A stretch of 44,230 nucleotides of DNA from Bacillota bacterium. GTDB lineage: Bacteria; Bacillota_I; Bacilli_A; RFN20; CAG-826. The stretch covers positions 1 through 44,230 of the forward strand of contig JAUNOH010000010.1 of NCBI GenBank assembly GCA_030537155.1. Direction: 5' to 3'. This document shows, one piece after another, positions 25,950 to 36,328 of the stretch. The notes below the pieces were generated by a model. The model saw nothing but the letters and a program-made list of their open reading frames with translations. It ran no database searches and had not been told where the DNA came from. Position 1 is the stretch's first letter. Every line of letters begins with the position of its first letter. The position numbers and the translations under genes were made by a program.

Positions 25950-27260
25950 ATGAATGTGGGGAAAGAGTCCGAATATCAGGAGAACAAGCTCAGCCTATCC
26001 CAAAAAAGGAAGGGCCTCATTTCCCTTATCGCGATGCTTAATAAGCATCATAGGGCCCTCGTCTATTTCGGGGTCTCCGATGATGGTGAAGTGGTGGGGA
26101 GTCAGCTCAACGAGAGAAGCGTCTCCGAGCTCCGCGTGGAAATCAGGGATTATGTAAAACCATCGATCATCCCGGAGATCGAATTGCTTTTCGACGAGGT
26201 CGGCAATACCGTCATTAAATTAGAGGCCAGCGGCTGGGAAATCCCCTATAGCGCCTATGGCGAATACCGGATAAGGATTGGGCAGGATGATTGCCAGATT
26301 GAGCCGCAGCTGATGAGGAAGATGCTTTCCTCGGCCGGCAAGGACCCCCTTGGGGAAATAGCCTCCTCGCGGCAAGACCTACATTTCGAGGGATTAAGGA
26401 GGGCGCTGCTCTTAAAAGGCGTCAAGCTTGGGGAAAGCGAATATTTCGATAAAAACGAAGGTCTTTATAACGGCTCAGGCTCCTATAACCTCCAGGCTTT
26501 TCTGCTCTCTGATGAGAATGATTACTCGATGAAGGTCACCAGCTTCCGCGGGATTGATAAGTCGGAGATGCTGCTTCGGAATGAATATGGCTATAAGTCG
26601 CTCATATCTTCGATGGGGGAGATCCTCTCCTATATCTCCAGTTTGAATTCGACGAGGGTAGTCATGAAAGGCGGCGTCAGGGAGGATATAAATCTTTTCG
26701 ATTACTCCTGCTTCAGGGAGGCTTTCGTCAACGCCTGCCTGCATTCGAGATGGCAAGAGGGCACCCCTCCCAACGTCTTTGTCTTTTCCGACCGCCTGGT
26801 TGTGACTTCATTCGGCGGTTTGCCATACGCCCTGTCGGAGGCCGACTTCTTCGCCGGGAGGCAGGTGGTGGTCAATCGGGGGCTGCAGAGGATATTTTCC
26901 CAACTTGGCTATGTCGAGCAGACCGGTTTCGGCGTCCCCTATATCCTCAACGCCCTGGGCAAATCGGCCTTTGAGATAACTCCGAATTTCGTAAACGTCA
27001 CCATCCCGTTCCGCTTTGACATATATAGCAAAAAGATGTTTCCGACGAGGATGAGTGCGGTTAAGAAGGGGATCATGGCCATGATAGACCGGGATCCCTA
27101 TGTGACTTCCAAGGCGATGGCCGAAAGTCTAGATACCTCCCTGCCCAATGTGAAGAAAAACCTTAAGGAACTCTCGGATAAAGGCTATATAGTCCGACTC
27201 GGCAACAATCGGAGCGGCTCCTGGAATCTCCTCCATAAGAACGATGGGGAAGACAAATAA
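25950..27260 (+). CDS. AlbA_2/ATP-binding-domain transcriptional regulator with winged helix
   Basis: 436 aa from the ATG at 25950 (GGAGG 8 bases upstream; a GTG at 25944 is a poorer start). Residues about 5-130: AlbA_2 (Schlafen-like) domain, KESEYQENKLSLSQKRKG and YFGVSDDGEVVGSQL. Residues about 240-350: HATPase_c_4-like region, with FREAFVNACLHSRW and the loop QTGFGVPYILNALGKSAFEI. Residues about 365-435: winged helix (VTSKAMAESLDTSLPNVKKN). Such proteins are usually called putative DNA-binding or ATP-dependent regulators and are common in mobile or defence-rich regions; their biochemical role is not settled. Paired GTATACC repeats flank it on both sides. Codon use is more AT-rich than the sugar genes. 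Confidence 0.82.
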   Translation: MNVGKESEYQENKLSLSQKRKGLISLIAMLNKHHRALVYFGVSDDGEVVGSQLNERSVSELRVEIRDYVKPSIIPEIELLFDEVGNTVIKLEASGWEIPYSAYGEYRIRIGQDDCQIEPQLMRKMLSSAGKDPLGEIASSRQDLHFEGLRRALLLKGVKLGESEYFDKNEGLYNGSGSYNLQAFLLSDENDYSMKVTSFRGIDKSEMLLRNEYGYKSLISSMGEILSYISSLNSTRVVMKGGVREDINLFDYSCFREAFVNACLHSRWQEGTPPNVFVFSDRLVVTSFGGLPYALSEADFFAGRQVVVNRGLQRIFSQLGYVEQTGFGVPYILNALGKSAFEITPNFVNVTIPFRFDIYSKKMFPTRMSAVKKGIMAMIDRDPYVTSKAMAESLDTSLPNVKKNLKELSDKGYIVRLGNNRSGSWNLLHKNDGEDK

Positions 27261-27263
27261 AAA

Positions 27264-27290
27264 AGTATACCAATCGGTATACCATTTTAT
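27264..27290. repeat. Paired GTATACC repeat, right flank of AlbA gene
   Basis: GTATACCA at 27265 and 27277, again 12 bp apart, starting 4 bases after the AlbA stop. It contains the same AGTATACCAATCGG as the left flank. It lies between two converging genes, where no promoter is expected. Confidence 0.75.
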
Positions 27291-27296
27291 CTGAGG

Positions 27297-28259
27297 TTAT
27301 TCGGCGTCGATGACTTTGTCATCGTCGTCATCACCCTCGTCCTCGCTTTTCTTTTCGAATTTGTAGTAGCCAAACGGCTTTTTTATCCGGTAGGGCTTAA
27401 GCAGTTTGTCGAGGGGGCTGACGAAGATGTAGTAGACGGGAATGGCGAAGAACATCACCCAGTGGGGGTGCCAATACCCGAACATGATGCCCAAGAAGCA
27501 ATATAGCCCGGGGATTAAAGCCCAGATGGCGAATTCGGAGAAATTCTTGCGGACGATGACGTTGCTTAGGCTCGATAGGGTCATGCCGAAGAGGATGAAG
27601 GTCCAGCCGCTGGCCCAGCCCATCCCGGTCTCCGGCTCATAGAGGAAGCCGAATATCAGATAGGCCACCACCGAGATCGCGAAGCCGAGGCTCCAGCAGG
27701 TATCGACGACCATTTGCCTTCTGCGGTAACGCTGGCAGGACTCGAGGTCGACATTCATCTGGCTTTCGCCATCGTTGATGTGGATGCCACCTGGGCCGAT
27801 ATGGACCTCGTCATCCCCGTCCTTGACGTGGATGCCGTGCCAGCCGACGTGGACGTATTCCCCATCGCTCCCCTTGACGTGGATGCCGTTACGGCCGCTC
27901 CGATCGTCATAGATGCCGGACCATTCCCAGTGGCCTTTCTTCTTTTTGCCTTCTTCGCCGGGTTCGGAAGCTTCTTCCGCAGGGGATCCGTTCGATTCCC
28001 CCTCTTCCTTCTCCTCTTCCTTTTCCTTAACGTTACGCACGATATCCTCGATGGGCTGATCGGTGTTTAATAGCTCATCCAGAGATACCCCGTATAGTTT
28101 GGCTAGACAGATGAGGTTATCGGTGTCGGGGCTGCTCTCGGCCCTCTCCCACTTGGAGACGGCCTGGCGCGATAAGCCGAGCTTTTCCGCTAATTGCTCT
28201 TGCGAGTACCCGCTCTTCTTTCTTAATTCGACTAAGCGGTTGGCGATTTCAATGTTCAT
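27297..28259 (-). CDS. Membrane-bound XRE-family regulator with beta-repeat linker
   Basis: 320 aa. Residues 3-65: XRE/Cro helix-turn-helix (LVELRKKSGYSQEQLAEKLG, LSRQAVSKWERAESSPDTD). A charged Glu-rich linker is followed by three tandem repeats of about 15 residues: NGIHVKGSDGEYVHVGW, HGIHVKDGDDEVHIGP, GGIHINDGESQMNVDL. Residues about 190-290 hold four membrane helices (GFAISVVAYLIFGFLY and others), then an acidic tail. SD AGGAGG. Known for related proteins: an N-terminal HTH with C-terminal membrane helices acts as a membrane-tethered regulator; the GIHV repeats are unusual. The target is unknown, probably its own promoter (28318-28351). Confidence 0.82.
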   Translation of the reverse strand: MNIEIANRLVELRKKSGYSQEQLAEKLGLSRQAVSKWERAESSPDTDNLICLAKLYGVSLDELLNTDQPIEDIVRNVKEKEEEKEEGESNGSPAEEASEPGEEGKKKKGHWEWSGIYDDRSGRNGIHVKGSDGEYVHVGWHGIHVKDGDDEVHIGPGGIHINDGESQMNVDLESCQRYRRRQMVVDTCWSLGFAISVVAYLIFGFLYEPETGMGWASGWTFILFGMTLSSLSNVIVRKNFSEFAIWALIPGLYCFLGIMFGYWHPHWVMFFAIPVYYIFVSPLDKLLKPYRIKKPFGYYKFEKKSEDEGDDDDDKVIDAE

Positions 28260-28317
28260 GGGTAGTTCCCTCCTGACTGGCTATACTCTAAGTTAGCAAC
28301 CGCCTATCCAACCACCG

Positions 28318-28351
28318 ATTCTAGTTTGAAATTTCGGCAACTTTTGGTTGC
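28318..28351 (-). promoter_or_regulatory. Promoter and operator-like repeat of the XRE gene
   Basis: Minus-strand -10 TAGAAT at 28318-28323. The -35 area (about 28341-28346) lies in a perfect inverted repeat, GCAAC-TTTTG-GTTGC (28337-28351 on plus). A further GCAACC word is at 28296-28301. This fits autoregulation. Confidence 0.5.
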
Positions 28352-28426
28352 GGACACCTCATTATAGGGCCCATATAAGCAATAAAAAGGCTTTTTTGCC
28401 ACGCAAGTGGGGGAGGTGAAAAATAT

Positions 28427-28453
28427 TTAGCACTCTCCCCTTGAAAGTGCCAA
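28427..28453 (+). promoter_or_regulatory. CIRCE element (HrcA operator)
   Basis: TTAGCACTC, 9-base spacer, AAGTGCCAA. The left arm is perfect against TTAGCACTC-N9-GAGTGCTAA, the right matches 7 of 9. It overlaps the -35 of the groESL promoter, as in other Bacillota. hrcA is not in this window. Confidence 0.93.
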
Positions 28454-28468
28454 AGTTTTGGCTATCAT
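28441..28468 (+). promoter_or_regulatory. groESL promoter
   Basis: TTGAAA (28441-28446), 16-bp spacer, TATCAT (28463-28468) preceded by GGC as in other promoters here. The leader to groES is about 45 nt. Confidence 0.7.
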
Positions 28469-28518
28469 AAATAGCGTTCGCCCTCCACAGGGCGGTTAGA
28501 AAAGGAGATAAAACCGAA

Positions 28519-30440
<1,922 letters not shown>

Positions 30441-30460
30441 TAAAGCCGAATAATATGAAA

Positions 30461-30486
30461 AGGTCCGCTCCGGCGGGCCTTTTTTT
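30461..30486 (+). terminator. groESL terminator
   Basis: AGGTCCGC (30461-30468) and GCGGGCCT (30473-30480), one wobble, then seven T. It lies 16 bases beyond the converging DUF234 stop and could work in both directions. Confidence 0.9.
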
Positions 30487-30501
30487 GCATTTATAGATGC
30501 T

Positions 30502-31884
30502 TTATTCCGAAAATAGTTTCTCCAGGTCGATGAATTCGACGTTTTCCCTTGGCGTGCAGGAAAATCCGCTTCGGGTGAAGAAAACGTATTTATAGCATCC
30601 GAGGCCCGTCTCCTCGACCTGCTTGATTTCTTTTTTCACCACTTCGTCCGTCAACGGGTTTTTGGAGAATTTGACCTCATAGAAGATATAACCATTCGCA
30701 TCGAGGCTGACGATGTCGAATTCCCCGTTTTTCCTCTGTTTGGGATCGTCATAATAATATTTTCCGATTTTCTCAATGACGGGATCGATTTCGCCGCTTT
30801 TGTTTTTGCGTATCAGGTACTGGCGGCAGATTGCCTCGAACATATGCGGAACATAGCTTTCCTCAAAATCGCTCTCTATGTATTTCCGATAGAAGACTTT
30901 GGGGTCCATTATCTTCATCTGGGAGGAATAGGGGAAACTATAACGGTAATAGAAGCTGGAAAGGTTATCGGAGATGCGATACGAGACCTTGCGCCTGTTG
31001 TTCTCGTCATTGATGGGGGCGCTTTTTGAGACGACTTCCATACCGATTAACTTTTCCAATACATCGGCGAGGGTCGGCCCGCTGGAGACGTGGGACTGGG
31101 AGAGGATGTCGCTATATTTGTTAAATCCCTTCGCCAAGGCCAAAAACACCTCGTTCGCATTGGCGATTTTGGAGAGCTGGGCATTCAGGTATAACGGCAC
31201 CTCGTTTTCCAGTATGGCCCCATCGGAGGCGATGAGGGAGATTATATTCTCCTCGACGCTTTTGGAATCGTCGATGAACCGGTTGTAGTAGGGGATTCCA
31301 CCAAAGACGGAATATATCCTGACTTTGTCTTCTGGCGAGTAATTCGGGTAAAAAAGCGAGGACTCATAGTAATCCATCGGCTTCAGGTCGATAGTGAGAT
31401 CCACCCTGCCGTAAAGCGGATTTTCGTATTCGAGGATGGAACGCATGGTATCCACGTACGAACCGAGGATTATGAGAGTGAGTTTGGCCGTTTTCCGGTA
31501 TTTGTCGATCAAAGACTGCAAAATGGAATCCATGCCCTGAATCGATTCCCGGAGATAGGGGTATTCATCGAGGACCAGGACTATTTTTTCCTTTAAAGAC
31601 GCCTCAAAGATGAAACGAAGGAGAGATTCCATATCGGCGAAGCCAAGCTTTGGCAGGCCCAAAACTTCGGAGACTATTTCTGATAGGCTGGCGACATTGC
31701 TTTTTTCCGCCACCTGCTTGCATTCGTAATTGATGGACTTCGCCCGGCTCTTCAAAAGGGCCTGGGTGACCAATTCGCTTTTGCCAACCCTGCGGCGTCC
31801 ATAGACCAAAGCGACGGCCATTTCTTCGGAGCTGATGACACGTTCTAATTTTTCTAATTCGACTGTTCTACTTATGAATCTCAT
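30502..31884 (-). CDS. AAA-type ATPase with C-terminal DUF234 (PD-(D/E)XK-like) domain
   Basis: 460 aa. Walker A is VYGRRRVGKSEL (about residues 28-39); Walker B is KIVLVLDEYPYL (about 98-109). A middle winged-helix part (ANEVFLALAKGFNKYSDILS) is followed by the DUF234 region, where GEFDIVSLDANGYIFYEVKF (about 403-422) reads as a PD-(D/E)XK nuclease core (Asp, then Glu-Val-Lys). Family knowledge: these archaeal-type ATPases are widespread, often mobile or defence-associated; function is not established. A good promoter (TTTACA-17-TATAAT) and a tandem 15-bp repeat lie just upstream. It stands alone and is more AT-rich than groEL. Confidence 0.87.
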   Translation of the reverse strand: MRFISRTVELEKLERVISSEEMAVALVYGRRRVGKSELVTQALLKSRAKSINYECKQVAEKSNVASLSEIVSEVLGLPKLGFADMESLLRFIFEASLKEKIVLVLDEYPYLRESIQGMDSILQSLIDKYRKTAKLTLIILGSYVDTMRSILEYENPLYGRVDLTIDLKPMDYYESSLFYPNYSPEDKVRIYSVFGGIPYYNRFIDDSKSVEENIISLIASDGAILENEVPLYLNAQLSKIANANEVFLALAKGFNKYSDILSQSHVSSGPTLADVLEKLIGMEVVSKSAPINDENNRRKVSYRISDNLSSFYYRYSFPYSSQMKIMDPKVFYRKYIESDFEESYVPHMFEAICRQYLIRKNKSGEIDPVIEKIGKYYYDDPKQRKNGEFDIVSLDANGYIFYEVKFSKNPLTDEVVKKEIKQVEETGLGCYKYVFFTRSGFSCTPRENVEFIDLEKLFSE

Positions 31885-31890
31885 TTTTTA

Positions 31891-31920
31891 CTCGGTTCCA
31901 TCCGACTCGGTTTCATCCGA
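31891..31920 (-). repeat. Tandem 15-bp repeat between promoter and start of the DUF234 ATPase
   Basis: CTCGGTTCCATCCGA (31891-31905) and CTCGGTTTCATCCGA (31906-31920) differ by one base. The whole unit is framed by ACTCGG and CCGAGT, so it is also an inverted repeat. It begins about 5 bases after the minus-strand -10, covering the expected start of transcription. Confidence 0.8.
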
Positions 31921-31924
31921 GTAA

Positions 31925-31953
31925 ATTATATAGCCACTATTTTTGCCTGTAAA
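31925..31953 (-). promoter_or_regulatory. Promoter of the DUF234 ATPase
   Basis: On the minus strand TTTACA (31953-31948), a 17-bp spacer, TATAAT (31930-31925), preceded by GGCTA. Confidence 0.8.
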
Positions 31954-32069
31954 GATTCGATCCAATCGAAAAGAATGGGACCTTTTAACATCCTTAACGC
32001 TTTATAACTTAAGCAAAGTTAAAAAGCATTTTTAAAGTTAAAAGCTGATTTCATCGATATTATTTCGAA

Positions 32070-32681
32070 TTAATTTTTGCCCTCAACCGGCCTGAGGGGC
32101 GCCTTGGCGTCCCAATCGATTAGGTTTTCGCTTAGGAAGCGGAAGTAGGCGAAGATGACCTCTGGGCTCTCGGAAAGATCCTCCCTCATCCACCATTGGA
32201 TGAAGCCGACGAAGCCGTTATCGAGGCTGGCCCTGACCAATGAGGGGGCCATCTTCTTTTCGGCCTCCGGCTTGATGTAGGGATATAGGTATTTGCTGAA
32301 ATAGTCGTGGATGTATTTCTGGAAGTGGGGGAGGTAGACCCCGCCGCCCTTATAGCCGAGGGTCATCAAAAAGTCGTCCTTATTCTCCTCGAGGTGGTAG
32401 AAGAGGTGGGTCAGCTTGGTGGTCGGTCCGTTATCGCTATCCGAGAAGTCGTGGCCCTCCTCCTTCTCGGGTTCGTCCTCAAAGATGTGCTCGAAGATAT
32501 CCCGGCAGAGGGAATTCATCAGATCGTCCTTATCCTTGAAGTGGGCGTAGAAGGTGGCCCGGCCGATATTGGCCCGCTCAATGATCTGGCTGGCGGATAT
32601 CGACATGTAGTTTTCTTCGGAGAGAAGCTCGCGGAAGGCGGCGTATATCGTCTCTTTCGTTCTTTTTATTCTTCGGTCCAT
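32070..32681 (-). CDS. TetR-family transcriptional regulator
   Basis: 203 aa. The N-terminal helix-turn-helix (about 5-55) is KRTKETIYAAFRELLSEENY then ISASQIIERANIGRATFYAH and FKDKDDLMNS, typical of TetR. The C-terminal ligand domain resembles TetR_C_7/8 (LDNGFVGFIQWWMREDLSES). It is transcribed away from the EamA exporter (start 32802), which is the likely target. An inverted repeat GCACAG ... CTGTGC (about 32701-32731) lies between them. The ligand is not knowable. Confidence 0.88.
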   Translation of the reverse strand: MDRRIKRTKETIYAAFRELLSEENYMSISASQIIERANIGRATFYAHFKDKDDLMNSLCRDIFEHIFEDEPEKEEGHDFSDSDNGPTTKLTHLFYHLEENKDDFLMTLGYKGGGVYLPHFQKYIHDYFSKYLYPYIKPEAEKKMAPSLVRASLDNGFVGFIQWWMREDLSESPEVIFAYFRFLSENLIDWDAKAPLRPVEGKN

Positions 32682-32801
32682 GGTTTTTCCAAACGTTTTT
32701 GCACAGAGTGTACGTTTCCGAACAAGCTGTGCTTGCTTGTCATTAATTATGCGGTATCCAAAGCCTAAGATAAATGAACAAATGATTCGAAAGTGAATCA
32801 G

Positions 32802-33689
32802 ATGTCTTTTATGGAATATATCGTCTCCGCCATCTTGGCCGCCCTGCTATACGCCCTCTACACCCCGGGCTCGAAGATATTGCTCTCCGCCATCCCGAGC
32901 ATGAGCCTGGCCGGGCTTTCCTATCTCGGGGCCGGGATCGGGATGTCGCTCGTCTATCTGACCCGCCTCCTCCGGGGGAAGAAGGACGATAGCCCCAGCC
33001 CCAGCCACGGCGATATCCCCGCCTTGGCATTGATGATTCTATTGGATGCCCTGGCCCCTATTTTCCTCTTGCTTGGATTATCCAGCAGCCAGGCCAGCGC
33101 GGTTTCCCTGCTTAATAACCTCGAGATCATCTTCACCTCGCTTTTGGCTTTCCTCCTTTTTAAGGAGAGGATCGGCTGGAAAAGCCTCCTCGGCATCATC
33201 CTCATCTTCGTCTCCGGGTGTCTGCTCTGCCTCGATTTCTCCGCCGGGTTAAGCGCCTCCTGGGGGCTACTATGGGTGGTGGGGGCCTGCCTATGCTGGG
33301 GGTTAGAGAATAACCTCACCAGGAAGCTATCAAGCAAAAGCCCCCATCAGATCGTGATCGTCAAGGGGCTTGGTTCCGGCTCTCTTTCTTTATTCATCGG
33401 CTTCCTCTTCGGGGAGAGGATAAGCCTTGAGAGTAACTTGGGATATCCGATGCTACTGGGCTTCTGCTGCATCGGCTTAAGCGTCTATTTCTATGTCTTG
33501 GCCCAAAGGGGCTTGGGCGCCTCGAAGACCAGCGCCTACTACGCCTGCTCGCCCTTCCTCGGGTCAGTTATCGGCTATTTCCTCTTCGGGGATAGCCTCG
33601 ACTATAAATTCCTGATTGCCTTCGTCTTGATGGCGATGGGCTGTCTGGTCATCACGATATCGGAGCTACGTAAATCAACGCCCACCTAA
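32802..33689 (+). CDS. EamA-family (DMT) transporter
   Basis: 295 aa with about 10 membrane helices in two EamA repeats (LLYALYTPGSKILLSAIPSM; LLNNLEIIFTSLLAFLLFKE; WGLENNLTRKLSSKSPHQIV; YACSPFLGSVIGYFLFGDS). Exports or imports small metabolites in the inner membrane. The start is uncertain: GTG 32793, ATG 32802 and ATG 32811 are in frame and none has a clear SD. Its last 15 bases overlap the converging patatin gene. Confidence 0.87.
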   Translation: MSFMEYIVSAILAALLYALYTPGSKILLSAIPSMSLAGLSYLGAGIGMSLVYLTRLLRGKKDDSPSPSHGDIPALALMILLDALAPIFLLLGLSSSQASAVSLLNNLEIIFTSLLAFLLFKERIGWKSLLGIILIFVSGCLLCLDFSAGLSASWGLLWVVGACLCWGLENNLTRKLSSKSPHQIVIVKGLGSGSLSLFIGFLFGERISLESNLGYPMLLGFCCIGLSVYFYVLAQRGLGASKTSAYYACSPFLGSVIGYFLFGDSLDYKFLIAFVLMAMGCLVITISELRKSTPT

Positions 33690-34967
33690 TCTCGGGGCCG
33701 TCTTGAGGTAGCCCCGTTTCTCAAAGAGGTTCAAAGCCTCCAGAAGCAAGATCGCTATCGGGTTGTTATTGATGATCTGGTTGAGGTTCCTCGGCATTTC
33801 CCTGCGTTGGTAGCAATCGTAGAGGTAGAGGAAGAAGGGCTCGATCTCATCGGGTTTGACCCTCCCGCCCCATTTAATCTCGAAGGCCCGCTTCTGGTTG
33901 AGGAGGCTATCGCCTAGGGCGATGATCTTCCGGGCGATCAGGGCCATCCATTCGCTGAGGTGGTAGATGGGGACATTATCGATCTTCAATATCTCGGCCA
34001 ATAATTCGAAGCTACGGAGGACTAAGGCCGTGCTGGTGGTGGCCACGAAGGGGTTGTGGTGGATACCGACCAATTTGGTGAGGTCGGTCAGCTTGCGGGG
34101 GTAGTTCCTGACCACGCGGGCCATGATGGGCCGGCACTTGCTCTCCAGGCCGGGGTCTTTATGGAAGGTGTAGTTATAGCCGGCGAATTTGCCGAAGGCC
34201 TTCCCGGCGTCGCAATATCCGCGCTCGATGTTGCGCCTGATGCAGGTGGGATCAAGACTCCCGACCCCGCCATCCAAAGGCGAGAAGGGGACGATGTTGA
34301 TGACGAAGGGCAGACGGAGCAACTCGCCATGCTGGGGGAGCTTGGGGAATGGGTCGAAGCGGATGGCCACGATCTCGTCGGCCCCCATCTTGATGGCCAG
34401 GTCAACTGGGACGTTATTCCGATAGCCGCCGTCCGCGTATTTCTTGTTCCCGATTTTCTCTAGCGGCAAAACCGGCCAGGCGGCCGAGGAGCAGTGGATG
34501 TAGGGCAAAACGAGATCCTCATCGACGTATTGGAGGATGAAATCCTCCTCCCTCATCCCGGGGTATACGCAGGTGACGATGCCCAATTGGACGGGGGATT
34601 CGTGGATGGCCTTGGCGTTTAGTTTGCTATGTATCAGGGTTTTGAAGGGCGTGATGTTAAGGCCCTCGTTTTTAAAGTATTCCTTACCGATGTCGACGAG
34701 GTTTTTGGCCTTTTTCCGGTCCATGTTCTCGAAGAAGGCGTCGTCGAAGTTGACCCCGTTGACGTAGACGTCCTCGGCCCCGGTGTTGAGCCAAAGATCC
34801 TCGCATCCCTCATAATCACCGACGCACATAAAGCCACCCATGATGGCCCCGATGGAGGTGCCGGTGACGATGTCGTAATGGTAATTTATCTCCCTGAGAT
34901 AGCGCCATGCGCCGAGTTCGTAGGCCCCCAGGGCGGCCCCACCTGATAAAACAACTGCCCTTTTCAT
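33675..34967 (-). CDS. Patatin-like phospholipase
   Basis: 430 aa. Serine acyl hydrolase with a Ser-Asp dyad. Oxyanion loop VVLSGGAALGAYELGAW at residues 4-20, nucleophile motif GTSIG at about 38-42, and catalytic Asp in ADGGYRNNVP at about 158. The C-terminal 200 residues are not diagnostic. No signal peptide, so the substrate is on the inner face of the membrane or in the cytosol. The ATG has a CATAAT -10 box only 8 bases upstream and no SD, so a leaderless mRNA is likely. It is divergent from tyrS. Confidence 0.92.
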   Translation of the reverse strand: MKRAVVLSGGAALGAYELGAWRYLREINYHYDIVTGTSIGAIMGGFMCVGDYEGCEDLWLNTGAEDVYVNGVNFDDAFFENMDRKKAKNLVDIGKEYFKNEGLNITPFKTLIHSKLNAKAIHESPVQLGIVTCVYPGMREEDFILQYVDEDLVLPYIHCSSAAWPVLPLEKIGNKKYADGGYRNNVPVDLAIKMGADEIVAIRFDPFPKLPQHGELLRLPFVINIVPFSPLDGGVGSLDPTCIRRNIERGYCDAGKAFGKFAGYNYTFHKDPGLESKCRPIMARVVRNYPRKLTDLTKLVGIHHNPFVATTSTALVLRSFELLAEILKIDNVPIYHLSEWMALIARKIIALGDSLLNQKRAFEIKWGGRVKPDEIEPFFLYLYDCYQRREMPRNLNQIINNNPIAILLLEALNLFEKRGYLKTAPRLGGR

Positions 34968-34975
34968 GATTCCCT

Positions 34976-35002
34976 ATTATGGCGGAAACCGGCCCTAAGC
35001 AA
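34976..35002 (-). promoter_or_regulatory. Promoter of patatin gene, leaderless type
   Basis: Minus-strand CATAAT (34981-34976) ends 8 bases before the ATG at 34967. -35 candidate TTGCTT (35002-34997) at a short 15-bp spacer, or TTTTGC at 17. Confidence 0.5.
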
Positions 35003-35024
35003 AAGGCCGATGCGCTTTCTTCTC

Positions 35025-35053
35025 TTTGATAGAGAAGGCAAACAGGCTAGAAT
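35025..35053 (+). promoter_or_regulatory. tyrS promoter, leaderless type
   Basis: TTTGAT (35025-35030), 17-bp spacer, TAGAAT (35048-35053), then 9 bases to the ATG. There is no room for a T-box leader, which is the usual Bacillota control of tyrS. Confidence 0.75.
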
Positions 35054-35062
35054 AGTCGGGCT

Positions 35063-36313
35063 ATGGAAAACATATTAGATGATTTGCAATACCGCGGATT
35101 GATCCAACAATACTCCGATGAGGAGAAGGTCCGCGAGATTTTATCTTCACCCACCACCGTTTACTGCGGTTTTGACCCCAGCGCCTCCTCGATGCACTTG
35201 GGTAACTTCGTCATGATCTCTTTATTGATGCGCTTCCAGAAGGCCGGGCACCGCGTCGTGGCCCTCGTCGGGGGCGGCACCGGCATGATCGGGGACCCCT
35301 CGGGCAAATCCAAGGAGCGTAACCTCCAGGATGCCGCCACCTTGGCCCACAACACCCAGTGCCTGAAGGATCAGCTCTCCCGCTTCCTCGATTTCTCCGA
35401 CCCCAATAAGGGCATCATGGTCGACAACGCCGACTGGCTCACCAAGATGAACGTCATCGAGTTCCTCAGGGACTATGGCAAGTATTTCCCCATCAACTAC
35501 ATGCTCTCGAAGGAAATCGTCGCCTCCCGTCTGGAGTCTGGCATCTCCTTCACCGAGTTCTCCTATCAGATCCTCCAATCCCTCGATTTCTATAAGCTCC
35601 ACCATGAGCATGGCGTCGCCATCCAATTGGGTGGTAACGATCAGTGGGGCAACCTCACCTCCGGCTTGGAGCTCATCAGGAAACTAGACGGCGACTCCGA
35701 GAAGGTAGCCGTCATGACCTGCCACCTGATCACTAGGAGCGACGGCAAGAAGTTCGGCAAATCCGAAAAGGGCGCCCTTTTCCTCGATAAAAACCTCACC
35801 TCGCCCTATTTCATGTATCAGTATCTGGTCAACACGACCGATGAGGACTGCATCAAATACCTTAAGGTATTCACCTTCCTGAGTAAGGATGAGATCGAGG
35901 ATGTGGCCAGGGGGCATTTCGCTTCCCCGGGCGCCAGGATCGGCCAGAAGAAATTGGCCTATGAAGTGGTGGCCGAGATCTTCGGAAAAGAGGAGGCCGA
36001 AGCCGCCGTCTCGATGACCAACGCCCTCTTCTCCGGGAACGTCAAGGGCCTAAGCGAAGCCCAAATCGAGGAGACCCTCGGTTCGCTTAAGGTCCACCTC
36101 GAAGGGGAATTGCTCCTCGAGGATCTATTGATCAAGCTCGGCATCGCCACCTCCAAACGCGACGCCAGGACCCTCATCACCGGCAATTCTATCTCCCTCA
36201 ACGGGGATAAGGTCACCGATTTGACCAAGAAGGTATCCAAGGAAGATGCCTTATACGGCCGTTACCTCATCGTCCGCAAGGGCAAAAAGCAATATAGCCT
36301 CGGCGAATTCTAA
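35063..36313 (+). CDS. tyrS: Tyrosyl-tRNA synthetase
   Basis: 416 aa, class I, normal bacterial length. It charges tRNA-Tyr with tyrosine. Rossmann domain with the HIGH-type motif SMHLGNFV (about residue 41), GGGTGMIGDPSGK, tyrosine pocket QILQSLDFYKLH and QLGGNDQWGN, and the KMSKS-type loop KKFGKSEKG. The S4 RNA-binding domain is at about 350-410 (LLIKLGIATSKRDARTLITG). ATG preceded by a TTTGAT-17-TAGAAT promoter 9 bases upstream, no SD. Confidence 0.97.
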   Translation: MENILDDLQYRGLIQQYSDEEKVREILSSPTTVYCGFDPSASSMHLGNFVMISLLMRFQKAGHRVVALVGGGTGMIGDPSGKSKERNLQDAATLAHNTQCLKDQLSRFLDFSDPNKGIMVDNADWLTKMNVIEFLRDYGKYFPINYMLSKEIVASRLESGISFTEFSYQILQSLDFYKLHHEHGVAIQLGGNDQWGNLTSGLELIRKLDGDSEKVAVMTCHLITRSDGKKFGKSEKGALFLDKNLTSPYFMYQYLVNTTDEDCIKYLKVFTFLSKDEIEDVARGHFASPGARIGQKKLAYEVVAEIFGKEEAEAAVSMTNALFSGNVKGLSEAQIEETLGSLKVHLEGELLLEDLLIKLGIATSKRDARTLITGNSISLNGDKVTDLTKKVSKEDALYGRYLIVRKGKKQYSLGEF

Positions 36314-36328
36314 TTTAGCTAAGCCAAG

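Noticed and set aside
25914-27290. Insertion sequence around the AlbA-type gene
   Set aside because: No transposase or terminal inverted repeats; only short direct repeats are present, so it is kept as a possible unit but not called an IS.
34968-35062. T-box riboswitch before tyrS
   Set aside because: The promoter ends 9 bases before the ATG, so there is no leader to hold one.
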